DNA of 64,000 nucleotides, taken from contig NZ_DS999543.1 of NCBI RefSeq assembly GCF_000159015.1, positions 248,001 to 312,000 on the forward strand. The letters are read 5' to 3'. The notes under the pieces are model-generated. The model saw nothing but the letters and a program-made list of their open reading frames with translations, was not told the DNA's origin and ran no database searches. The stretch comes from Gleimia coleocanis DSM 15436. Its GTDB lineage: Bacteria > Actinomycetota > Actinomycetes > Actinomycetales > Actinomycetaceae. Position 1 is the first letter of the stretch; each line of letters begins with the position of its first letter. Positions 8,891-15,977 of the stretch are shown here, piece after piece. Both the position numbers and the translations under genes were made by a program.

Positions 8891-10040
8891 CCTCCTCTAA
8901 ACGAATCTGCTCCCAGATTTCTTGCACTAAGGCTTTTTCTGTTGCATCGAGTTCACGTCCAAGCGCTTGCTCAAAGAAATGTTCAGTTATTTCAGGACTA
9001 GAAATCGTAGCGTCGGTAGGACGATAAGATTCAGTAATCTGCCCGGTTTCCACGTACTGTAAGTTCATCAGCAACGGTAGTTTTTCTTTAACCCGTGCAT
9101 AGAGTTTTTCTGGGCGGAGTGGATCAGTAATCTGCACACTGTAATAGCAGTTCTCAGTCGGAAGCTGAGCTTCCTCAAGTTCAGCTAAAGTCCCCTTAAA
9201 ACTACATAATTTATAGGACTGCGGAATTGGAATTTCAGAGATCTCAACTGTTGAACCAGTGATATCCAACCTGGTAATACTCTTAGTATCACAGGCCTCA
9301 GAGAACGAAAAAGGTAGGGGAGAGCCACTGTAGCGAACTACGTAATCGGAAGTGGCTCCCAGAGACTGTGGCCGGTGTAAATGTCCACAAGCAACATAAC
9401 GAATCTTCCCGGATGGATCCTTAAAGGTATCTGCACCGATACTTTGTACCCCACCCACGGAAATATCGCGTTCAGACTCTGAAATTACGGAACCAGACAC
9501 GAATGGATGCGCCATCACAATGCCAATCCCCGGACGTTCAGCTAAATCAGTGAAAATACGCTGCGCCGCCGCATCATTAACAGCTTGATGAGAGCGTGCC
9601 ACAGGGATGTCAGCATTGGGGTCAGAAAACTCGAAACGAGCTAAATCAGGTTCCAAATACGGAATCGGATAAATATTAACCGCAGTATCTGCTTCTAAAA
9701 CCACTGGAGTACCCGCCTGCGAGTACTTAGAGAAAACCTTGATCTGATCGTGGTAAAGCGCAGTACCATAACCTAAACGAGAGGCAGAATCATGATTACC
9801 AGGAATCAAAATCACCTGCGTTAAAGCACTCAGTTTCTGTAATGCCTGATCCATCAATTCTAACGCGCGAATAGAAGCAATCGAACGGTCGAAAATATCC
9901 CCGGCAATCAGTACCGCTTCAGGAACTTCTTGGGTTACTAAATCAATAAAGAAATCCAGAAACTGAGCCTGGTAATCCTCCAGAGAATAACCATGTAGCA
10001 CGCGTCCCAAATGCCAGTCAGCGGTATGCAAAATCTTCAT
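8871..10040 (-). CDS. sbcD: Exonuclease subunit SbcD (Mre11-like)
   Basis: 389 residues. Calcineurin-type metallophosphoesterase. The motifs run in order from the N-terminus: LHTADWHLGR (D and H of motif I), AGDIFDR (motif II), IPGNHDSASRLG (motif III, GNHD), then AHPF and ACGHLHRPQ, which supply further metal ligands. The C-terminal part carries the SbcC-binding cap. It partners with the SbcC encoded immediately downstream in recombination repair and hairpin cleavage. The start is ATG at 10040. A 39-bp gap separates it from rsgA, so the longer unit doxX-aroA-rsgA-sbcDC may be one transcript. Confidence 0.95.
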   Translation of the reverse strand: MKILHTADWHLGRVLHGYSLEDYQAQFLDFFIDLVTQEVPEAVLIAGDIFDRSIASIRALELMDQALQKLSALTQVILIPGNHDSASRLGYGTALYHDQIKVFSKYSQAGTPVVLEADTAVNIYPIPYLEPDLARFEFSDPNADIPVARSHQAVNDAAAQRIFTDLAERPGIGIVMAHPFVSGSVISESERDISVGGVQSIGADTFKDPSGKIRYVACGHLHRPQSLGATSDYVVRYSGSPLPFSFSEACDTKSITRLDITGSTVEISEIPIPQSYKLCSFKGTLAELEEAQLPTENCYYSVQITDPLRPEKLYARVKEKLPLLMNLQYVETGQITESYRPTDATISSPEITEHFFEQALGRELDATEKALVQEIWEQIRLEEVDNEAN

Positions 10041-10079
10041 ACTAAAATCCTAACTTACCCCACTGACGGCATCGAAAAC

Positions 10080-11135
10080 TTAATCGCGGACAGTTTCCCA
10101 AGGCTTTTCTTGAGCAGTCTTCAAACTCTCTAACAGCCTACGAATTGATGCCAGACGATTAGCCCGATAAACAGCGTCAGCTTCATCCGCGCCGGCTTTA
10201 ACCCAAGCATCTAAACCGCAATCAACTGCAGATTCCAAATGGTTACAAGAACGCGGACAGTCCTCAATCGCATCTTCTAACTCAGGGAAAGCATCAATCA
10301 CAGTATCTGGTTCAACATGTGCTAAACCAAAACCGCGTATACCTGGGGTGTCGATAATCCAACCGCCCTCGGGAAGCTCCAAAGCAATCATATTCGTCGA
10401 AGTATGCCGCCCGCGCCCAGTCACCTGATTAACATCACCAGTTAAACGTTCTGCCTCAGGCAAAATAGCGTTAATTAACGTGGATTTTCCGACCCCAGAA
10501 TGACCAATCAACACGGAAGTTTGCCCAGAAATTAACTCAATTAGCTTCTCATAACCGAACTGATGCTCGTGCCCCTCCTGGTTTGAAGAAATCACCGTAG
10601 TAACCCCCAAGGACTCGCAGAGGGAAATCACATTATCAGGATCGCCTAAATCAGCTTTAGTAAGGCACACAATGGGTCGCATATGCGCGTCATAAGCTGC
10701 CACTAAACAGCGGTCAATAAAACCAGGGCGAACCGGCGGATTCGTCATAGCCGTCACGATAACCACGTTGTCAGCATTTGCAACCATGGTTTTCTCACGG
10801 CCTTTCGTATCCGCGTCCTCACCTGAGCGACGCAAAACCGAAGAACGCTCGTTCACGGACACAATCCGTGCCAAGGTATCCTTGCGACCGCTTAAATCTC
10901 CATTCAGTTTTACCACGTCGCCAACTACGATGGAGCCACGCCCCAACTCACGGCTCTTTACAGCCATTAACAGGCGATCTTCGAAGCGCACATGGTAGCG
11001 TCCACGGTCTACAGAGAAAATGAAGCCCTCTGGACAATCCGAATAATCGGGGCGGATTTTCGTGCGGGGGCGTGTTCCTTTTCCAGGGCGAACGCGCACG
11101 CGAGGATCATCAGTACCAATATCTCGCTTACTCAT
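10080..11135 (-). CDS. rsgA: Ribosome small-subunit-dependent GTPase A
   Basis: 351 residues. Circularly permuted GTPase that helps mature the 30S subunit. The N-terminal OB fold contains VVGDVVKLNGD. The G motifs come in permuted order: TKAD (G4, near residue 160), GHSGVGKSTL (G1, about 213), then DTPGIRGFGL (G3). The C-terminal zinc cluster is C-x3-C-x-H-x6-C (CPRSCNHLESAVDC), the actinobacterial spacing. It overlaps the aroA stop by 8 bp, so it is cotranscribed with aroA. The basic N-terminal extension (residues 1-30) is typical for this phylum. Confidence 0.95.
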   Translation of the reverse strand: MSKRDIGTDDPRVRVRPGKGTRPRTKIRPDYSDCPEGFIFSVDRGRYHVRFEDRLLMAVKSRELGRGSIVVGDVVKLNGDLSGRKDTLARIVSVNERSSVLRRSGEDADTKGREKTMVANADNVVIVTAMTNPPVRPGFIDRCLVAAYDAHMRPIVCLTKADLGDPDNVISLCESLGVTTVISSNQEGHEHQFGYEKLIELISGQTSVLIGHSGVGKSTLINAILPEAERLTGDVNQVTGRGRHTSTNMIALELPEGGWIIDTPGIRGFGLAHVEPDTVIDAFPELEDAIEDCPRSCNHLESAVDCGLDAWVKAGADEADAVYRANRLASIRRLLESLKTAQEKPWETVRD

Positions 11136-12516
11136 TCTCTACCCCTAAAATCAGTTCCTGCCAGATACGCTCAAAATTTGGCATCGTTTTGCAAGTGGTT
11201 CCAATATTTTCTACCAGCACCGGTTGGCGTAGCCCCATTAGAGCCGCAAACATTGCCAGACGGTGATCGTTATACGTATTAAGTTTAACCGGCTGGCTAC
11301 GCTCGCGGGTAACGGCAGGGGCTGCAGGTGGGTGCACGCGCAAACAATCAGGCCCAGTTTCGCATTCTATCCCCAGCTTTCCTAATTCTTTTTCGAGGGC
11401 GGTCAAGCGATCCGTTTCGTGACCGCGTAAATGCCCAATCCCAGTGAAAGTAGTCTCATGAGGTAAAAGTGTGGCAAGTGCTACTAAAATCGGGGTGAGT
11501 TCCCCTAAAGCAGTGAGGTTCATTTCGAGTGGGGACGTAGAAAAATCAGTGGAAAGGGAAGCTACCCGGTAGTAGCAGTTCTGAGTATCTTCGGTTTTGC
11601 TAACTGTAAGTAGTCCAAGTTCAGAAACGATTTCCAAAAACCTAATGCCTACCTGCGTACTTGTTTTAGGCACGGCAGGAAGTTGCAAACTCCCACCAGC
11701 GAAAGCTACGGCAGCGATAAAAGGAGCTGCTGAGCTTAAATCTGGCTCCACTATTAGCTCGGGTAGGCGTTGATTGAAAGTGGGCTGTGAAGTAATAGTT
11801 GCTGTTGCTTTTAAAGACTTAAGCTCGGAATCAGAAACTAGTGAAACCTCATGACCAAAGGTTTTAAGCGTCGCAACAGTCATGGCAACATGCGGGTGGC
11901 TGGGGGATGCCACAGTCTCTATAAAGAAAGTACCCGGAGATTCAGCTAAAAAAGGTAAGGCTAACAGTACCGCGCTAAAAAACTGTGAAGATAGAGAGCA
12001 ATCAACCTCTATTCTCTCGGGTAGCGTAGTGAGAGGACCAGTTACAGTGAAAGGGAAAGATTCGCCACCACTGAAAGTTACTTTAGCTCCGAAACGTTTC
12101 AGTACCTCGAATATTGGCTGCATGGGACGCGCATTAGCTTGTACATCCGCTGTAAAAGTAATGGGTACATTAAATGCCACTGCCAGTAGTGGTAAGAAAC
12201 GCATTACTGTGCCCGCTAAACCGCACTCAATAGTCACCGGCTCGCGTAAAACGCGGGTAGTAATCGGAGAGACCTCAATCGTTCCATCAGGCAAAGCTAG
12301 GAAAGAAGCACCAAGTTTTTCTAAACCCGCCCTCATCAATAAAGTGTCCCTGGACCACAGACAACCCCGCAACCTGCATTTACTTTGCCCGGTAGCCGCC
12401 AAAAGCAGAAAACGGTTAGTTTGCGACTTTGATCCAGGAACCTCTAAAACTCCATTGAGGGGACCAACTCTGAGCGGCGCTGGCCACCACAAAACCTGCT
12501 GGGAAGCAGAACTCAT
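11128..12516 (-). CDS. aroA: 3-phosphoshikimate 1-carboxyvinyltransferase (EPSP synthase)
   Basis: 462 residues. Transfers enolpyruvate from PEP to shikimate-3-phosphate in aromatic amino acid synthesis. Substrate-binding motifs GSKSQTNRFLLLAA (N-terminal), GLAGTVMRFLPLLA and ARPMQPIFEVLKRFGA are present, and YNDHRLAMFAALMGL near the C-terminus carries conserved catalytic residues. The start at 12516 was chosen over a 10-codon longer reading frame because its ATG overlaps the stop of the upstream gene (ATGA), the usual sign of coupled translation. The aroA-rsgA pairing next to a SigR/SigH locus is conserved in actinobacteria. Confidence 0.95.
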   Translation of the reverse strand: MSSASQQVLWWPAPLRVGPLNGVLEVPGSKSQTNRFLLLAATGQSKCRLRGCLWSRDTLLMRAGLEKLGASFLALPDGTIEVSPITTRVLREPVTIECGLAGTVMRFLPLLAVAFNVPITFTADVQANARPMQPIFEVLKRFGAKVTFSGGESFPFTVTGPLTTLPERIEVDCSLSSQFFSAVLLALPFLAESPGTFFIETVASPSHPHVAMTVATLKTFGHEVSLVSDSELKSLKATATITSQPTFNQRLPELIVEPDLSSAAPFIAAVAFAGGSLQLPAVPKTSTQVGIRFLEIVSELGLLTVSKTEDTQNCYYRVASLSTDFSTSPLEMNLTALGELTPILVALATLLPHETTFTGIGHLRGHETDRLTALEKELGKLGIECETGPDCLRVHPPAAPAVTRERSQPVKLNTYNDHRLAMFAALMGLRQPVLVENIGTTCKTMPNFERIWQELILGVENE

Positions 12517-13028
12517 GCGGAGAAAGAATCCTTTGCAGCCTGCCAACCTTCATTACGAGCTTCAACTAACGCGACCTTTTGATCACGCCAGTTCTGTGCC
12601 TTCCAAGCCACCGAAGGTTCCCCTTGGCGGTCAAAAGCAGCAAAAACTAGGCCCGCGAAAACAGCACCATAACGTTCTAAACCACGACGATACTGGTTTC
12701 GTTCCTTACGGTCTTCAGCAGTCCAGACAGGATTTTGTACGATAGCCACCGGCAAAGCAGTTAAAGCCAACATAGTGGCACAAGTTCGAGGAGCTTTGCC
12801 AGAGATAAAACCAGCTGCCGCCACCAAAGTTGCACAACCCGCAGCCTGAGAAGCCAACTTAGCTTGCTTCTCAGAAAGTTTAGGAGCGCCATGTTTTTCA
12901 GCATGCTTATAAAGCTTCAAGAACTTCTTAGCATGATCCTTAGGATTGCGAATAGCATCCACGCTATCAACAACCAAAGGGAGAACTAAAACTGGACGAA
13001 TAACAGTGCGTAAAATACTCATACCCAC
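12513..13028 (-). CDS. DoxX-like membrane protein
   Basis: 171 residues. Hydrophobic stretches near residues 8-25, 62-80 and 85-105 suggest three or four membrane spans, with a basic loop (DHAKKFLKLYKHAEKHG) between the first and second. It resembles the DoxX family, small membrane proteins linked in mycobacteria to oxidative-stress defence. The stop overlaps the aroA start (ATGA), and the gene diverges from the sigma-factor gene across only 57 bp. That placement fits a redox-stress context, which is inference. ATG at 13022 is an alternative start. Confidence 0.75.
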   Translation of the reverse strand: MGMSILRTVIRPVLVLPLVVDSVDAIRNPKDHAKKFLKLYKHAEKHGAPKLSEKQAKLASQAAGCATLVAAAGFISGKAPRTCATMLALTALPVAIVQNPVWTAEDRKERNQYRRGLERYGAVFAGLVFAAFDRQGEPSVAWKAQNWRDQKVALVEARNEGWQAAKDSFSA

Positions 13029-13085
13029 ATTTTACCGGTATTTCTGCGTTTGCGTACTGGGAAAAAATGCGTACGCTGAATACTG

Positions 13086-13682
13086 ATGAGAACCTCAGAA
13101 TATGACGAAGACGAGCTCAGAAGCAGGTTTGAAGAACAAGCCTTGCCACTACTGAACCAGCTCTACGCAGCCGCCTACCGTTTCACCGGTAGTGAAGCAG
13201 ACGCACAAGACCTGGTGCAAGATACTTTCGTGAAAGCATTCAGCTCTTTCCACACCTTCAAAGAAGGTACCAACTTGAAAGCCTGGATGTATAAGATTTT
13301 GCAAAATAGCTTTATCAATAACTACCGTCGTAACCAAAGGCGCCCAGCCGAAGTAGACGCAGATACAACTACCGACTGGGAAATGTACCAGGCATCCACT
13401 CACGACCCAACGGGGCTGAAATCAGCAGAAGCAGAGGCATTCAGCTCACTAACTGATGAAGTCGTGGTACGCGCACTGAAAGAAATGCCAGACCAATACC
13501 GTGAGGCAGTGGTCTTAGCTGATGTGGAAGGCTTCAGCTACCAAGAAATCGCTGACCTAATGGGGACTCCAACGGGAACAGTAATGTCACGCATCCACCG
13601 CGGTCGCGCTATGCTACGTAAACGCTTGGCTGACTATGCGCGTGAAAACGGGATTATAGTTGTGAAAGAAGAGGTTAACTGA
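13086..13682 (+). CDS. sigH: ECF sigma factor, SigR/SigH type (thiol-oxidative stress)
   Basis: 198 residues. Region 2 (about 20-85) includes [18 protein letters not shown] and [19 protein letters not shown]. Region 4 (about 130-185) includes [20 protein letters not shown] and the HTH around [21 protein letters not shown]. This is the SigR (Streptomyces)/SigH (Mycobacterium) pattern controlling thioredoxin and thiol-repair genes. The anti-sigma gene starts one base after its stop. No clear GGGAAT-N18-GTT self-promoter was found in the short upstream gap. The symbol follows mycobacterial usage. Confidence 0.9.
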   Translation: MRTSEYDEDELRSRFEEQALPLLNQLYAAAYRFTGSEADAQDLVQDTFVKAFSSFHTFKEGTNLKAWMYKILQNSFINNYRRNQRRPAEVDADTTTDWEMYQASTHDPTGLKSAEAEAFSSLTDEVVVRALKEMPDQYREAVVLADVEGFSYQEIADLMGTPTGTVMSRIHRGRAMLRKRLADYARENGIIVVKEEVN

Positions 13683-13683
13683 A

Positions 13684-13941
13684 ATGGCGTATAGCGTAGG
13701 TTGTACCGCCTGTCAGGAAGTAGAAGAACTACTGTTTTTACTGGCCGACGGTGAGCTAGATGAGAACACCCAAGAACGTCTGCAAGCCCATTTGGACGGA
13801 TGCGGACAGTGTAAAACCCTGTTGGACGTAGAAATGCATCTGCGACAGTTGATTAAACACTGTTTTGAACGCCCCGTACCTGCTGATTTAGAAGCAAAAA
13901 TTCGTTCCCAACTGGCAGAACTCCAAATCGGTAGATTGTGA
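13684..13941 (+). CDS. rsrA: Zinc-binding redox anti-sigma factor, RsrA/RshA type
   Basis: 85 residues. Carries the ZAS motif: Cys10, then His36-x3-Cys40-x2-Cys43 (HLDGCGQC). These are equivalent to the Zn ligands Cys11/His37/Cys41/Cys44 of Streptomyces RsrA, in which disulfide formation releases zinc and the sigma factor. An additional Cys7 precedes the motif (CTAC). The gene follows the sigma gene by one base, so the two are cotranscribed as in other SigR/SigH loci. Confidence 0.92.
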   Translation: MAYSVGCTACQEVEELLFLLADGELDENTQERLQAHLDGCGQCKTLLDVEMHLRQLIKHCFERPVPADLEAKIRSQLAELQIGRL

Positions 13942-13967
13942 AACCGGTCCGCAAAGGCTGCTTCTAA

Positions 13968-13996
13968 TTGTCAATGACAGTCGAATATGCGAAAAT
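13968..13996 (+). promoter_or_regulatory. Possible promoter of the bL37 gene
   Basis: TTGTCA (13968-13973), a 17-bp spacer and GAAAAT (13991-13996) lie about 70 bases upstream of the bL37 start. The spacing is ideal but the -10 hexamer is a poor match, so this is tentative. Confidence 0.35.
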
Positions 13997-14064
13997 AGCA
14001 GGGTTGTCTGTAATTCCTAGGAAATACAGTTACTAAATCTAAGCTTAGAAAACAGGAGCCAGAA

Positions 14065-14139
14065 ATGAGCAAGCGAGGCCGTAAGCGTCGTTCCCGTCGT
14101 AAGAATGGTGCAAACCACGGTAAGCGTCCAAACGCATGA
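14065..14139 (+). CDS. Ribosomal protein bL37 (24 residues)
   Basis: Tiny basic protein, MSKRGRKRRSRRKNGANHGK followed by RPNA, ending in a TGA codon. The sequence matches the actinobacterial large-subunit protein bL37 seen in the Mycobacterium smegmatis ribosome. It has a clear ribosome-binding site (AGGAG at 14054-14058) seven bases before the ATG and a perfect terminator downstream. Position after the anti-sigma gene is, as far as I recall, conserved in actinobacteria. The gene is short enough to be missed by many gene finders. Confidence 0.87.
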   Translation: MSKRGRKRRSRRKNGANHGKRPNA

Positions 14140-14186
14140 GTGGTTGTCAATCTTATTGATTGACGGGCGATAAGCCAAGATTTTCA

Positions 14187-14220
14187 GAGGGAGTTTCCGA
14201 AAGGAAACTCCCTCTTTTAT
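14187..14220 (+). terminator. Intrinsic terminator after bL37
   Basis: Perfect 12-bp stem (GAGGGAGTTTCC / GGAAACTCCCTC) with a GAAA tetraloop, followed by TTTTAT. A smaller 7-bp hairpin (GTCAATC/GATTGAC, 14146-14164) precedes it. Confidence 0.93.
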
Positions 14221-14235
14221 ATCCACCAGATAAGC

Positions 14236-14325
14236 AAAACTCATATGCGAGCAGCTACTCGCATATGATTTTTGATGTCATAGCCAGAAAAAACATATCG
14301 CAACACGAGTTCGCATATGAGTTTT
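14236..14325. repeat. Tandem hairpins with shared TCATATGCGA arms in a convergent gap
   Basis: The first hairpin is perfect: TCATATGCGAG (14241-14251), loop CAGCTA, CTCGCATATGA (14258-14268), then TTTTT. A second, imperfect hairpin follows, ending in TTCGCATATGAGTTTT (14310-14325), whose reverse complement begins AAAACTCATATGCGA like the first arm. The gap lies between the bL37 terminator and the minus-strand gene ending at 14397, so these probably act as terminators. The stem sequence recurs at 53087-53116. Nothing else is recognised in the 257-bp gap. Confidence 0.7.
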
Positions 14326-14396
14326 AGATTCTGTAGGTTTGAACCCGGCAGTTACCCCTACCCATTTGCCCTAACAGCGGTTTCCAAACCATAAAT

Positions 14397-15362
14397 CTAC
14401 TGAGCGGTATCAGAATCTTCAGATGTACTTGGCGGCTGCGGTAGTTCTAGACCAGACCCTAAAAAGAGGGCCTCAACCTCTTGTAAAACCTGCAGAGCCG
14501 GCTGCCGAAAATCCGGATCTACCGCATAAGTAGAAACAGTACCACCATTAATAAAGTTAAAAACCTGCGCCGGATCAGAATAGTCAGGAATAACTAACTC
14601 AGGGTTCGAAGCATGTAACAGCAAAGCAACTTCGTCAGCCTCAGATTGAGCGTCCTCGAAAAAAGAAGTCCCCGGCAAAACCTGCGCGTAACATGCCAGC
14701 GCATCCGCGCAAAAACCACGCCGCCAAGCTGCCCGATAATAAGCGAAACTCAACTGCTCATCCGAAACAGCTAAAGAAAACGCTCGCGGTAAAGCCCAAC
14801 CAAACGGCTCAGCAGACTCAGAAACGAAAGTCTCTAACGCTACTAAAGTAAGTAACGCATCCACGTCAGTAGGAGCTAACCTAATCGCCTCAAAACAAAA
14901 CTGGAACGCTAAATCTAAAGCATGCTCTAAATGTGGGAAAAACCCCTGATAAAGCTTCGAAGCCAACCACAAACGGCCTCTCACCGTAATATCGGGAATC
15001 CGTTGATAAGGCAGATTAGCCGCGAATAACGGTGTTAAAGATATCAACAAGCGTCCTGAAAGCTCTTCACAATAAAGTGGCAACGCCTCTAAATCAGCAA
15101 CACCAGCCACCGAATCTTCCCGAGCTAAGAATTCCCTAATCAGCGGGAACTCTAACTCAACAGTTTCCAAAGCCAAGACGCACGCATCAAAGCAAGGCTC
15201 AGGATCAGAATCCAACAAATCCGCAGCTTTATCAAAAGGTGCGTCCCAGCGTAAATCCTCTTCCGCAGACTGCCAAATCGACAAATCCTCAACAGAATCA
15301 GCCCGCAATAAAACCCGCAGAGAATCCGGTAAAAGAGTAGTCACAGAAACCTCAGAAGACAC
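14397..15362 (-). CDS. Uncharacterised acidic, mostly helical protein
   Basis: No family recognised. 321 residues, rich in Leu, Ala, Asp and Glu with few basic residues. Long amphipathic helices in the middle (LALETVELEFPLIREFL, FQFCFEAIRLAPTDVDALL) look like TPR or other alpha-solenoid repeats; this is inference. No signal peptide or membrane span. The GTG start at 15362 directly abuts the stop codon of the upstream GDSL-fold gene (TAAGTG), so the two are cotranscribed and translationally linked. The tail is Ser/Thr/Pro-rich and probably disordered. Confidence 0.65.
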   Translation of the reverse strand: MSSEVSVTTLLPDSLRVLLRADSVEDLSIWQSAEEDLRWDAPFDKAADLLDSDPEPCFDACVLALETVELEFPLIREFLAREDSVAGVADLEALPLYCEELSGRLLISLTPLFAANLPYQRIPDITVRGRLWLASKLYQGFFPHLEHALDLAFQFCFEAIRLAPTDVDALLTLVALETFVSESAEPFGWALPRAFSLAVSDEQLSFAYYRAAWRRGFCADALACYAQVLPGTSFFEDAQSEADEVALLLHASNPELVIPDYSDPAQVFNFINGGTVSTYAVDPDFRQPALQVLQEVEALFLGSGLELPQPPSTSEDSDTAQ

Positions 15363-15953
15363 TTAATGCTTAGGTTCTAAACCAATCCAGGAATACCATC
15401 CACGATGCAATACTATCCAAGCCAACAAGCCGTAACCAGCCTGAGAAGGCATTTGGGTAACTGAAACACTCAAGTCATCGTGCCACTGGTCATGCTTAGC
15501 AAGAGGCTTAAAAGTATCCACGAATGGCACATCCCGGCGTTCACAAACCTCAAAAGCCGCCTGCGAAATAGCCTGTAACTGACGCATATCGAAAGAGCGC
15601 AATGGCGGAGGACCAATTACCAAAGGCTTAATCCCGTGCTGCATTGCGACGTCTAAAATATTGGCTAAGTTTAAACGCGTCCGCGCAGCCGAAACCCCGG
15701 CTACTAAATCTGCCTTACCAATCTGAATAATCAAACGATTATCAGTATCAGGCTTAAAACGCAGACCGCATTCGCGTTCCCAACGCTCATTTAAAGCCGT
15801 GGTAGTCTCATCTGGGACTGCCAAAGGGAAAACTTGGAAATCCGCCGGTAACTGGGTTCGAGCTAATACTCGACCCAACCAGCCTAGACCACGGGCATCC
15901 CCTAATCCAGAAACTAGTTCGTCACCAACTACACATAGTCGTATCGTGGTCAT
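15363..15953 (-). CDS. GDSL-fold (SGNH) protein lacking catalytic residues
   Basis: 196 residues with the SGNH-hydrolase layout. Block I, CVVGDELVSGLGDARGLGW, has Glu12 where the nucleophile Ser of GDS should be. Block III is near LIIQIGKADLVAG. The C-terminal block reads TQMPSQAGYGLLAW, where active enzymes have DxxHPxxxGY, so the catalytic Asp-His pair is also missing. It probably keeps the fold but not esterase activity. From memory, relatives with GDE exist in other actinobacteria, which would argue for a conserved non-enzymatic role. It sits between kgd and the helical protein, all on the minus strand. Confidence 0.7.
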   Translation of the reverse strand: MTTIRLCVVGDELVSGLGDARGLGWLGRVLARTQLPADFQVFPLAVPDETTTALNERWERECGLRFKPDTDNRLIIQIGKADLVAGVSAARTRLNLANILDVAMQHGIKPLVIGPPPLRSFDMRQLQAISQAAFEVCERRDVPFVDTFKPLAKHDQWHDDLSVSVTQMPSQAGYGLLAWIVLHRGWYSWIGLEPKH

Positions 15954-15977
15954 TACCTCTCCTTCCGAACTACCAGT

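Noticed and set aside
11882-12745. 287-codon open frame antisense to aroA and the DoxX-like gene
   Set aside because: It spans the coupled junction of two well-supported genes, and its Lys/Pro-rich product has no family. Shadow of the real genes.
14330-14396. T-arm-like GGGTTCAAACC on the minus strand, suggesting a tRNA or tmRNA end
   Set aside because: No acceptor, D or anticodon stems can be built around it, and no CCA or matching 5' half is present nearby.
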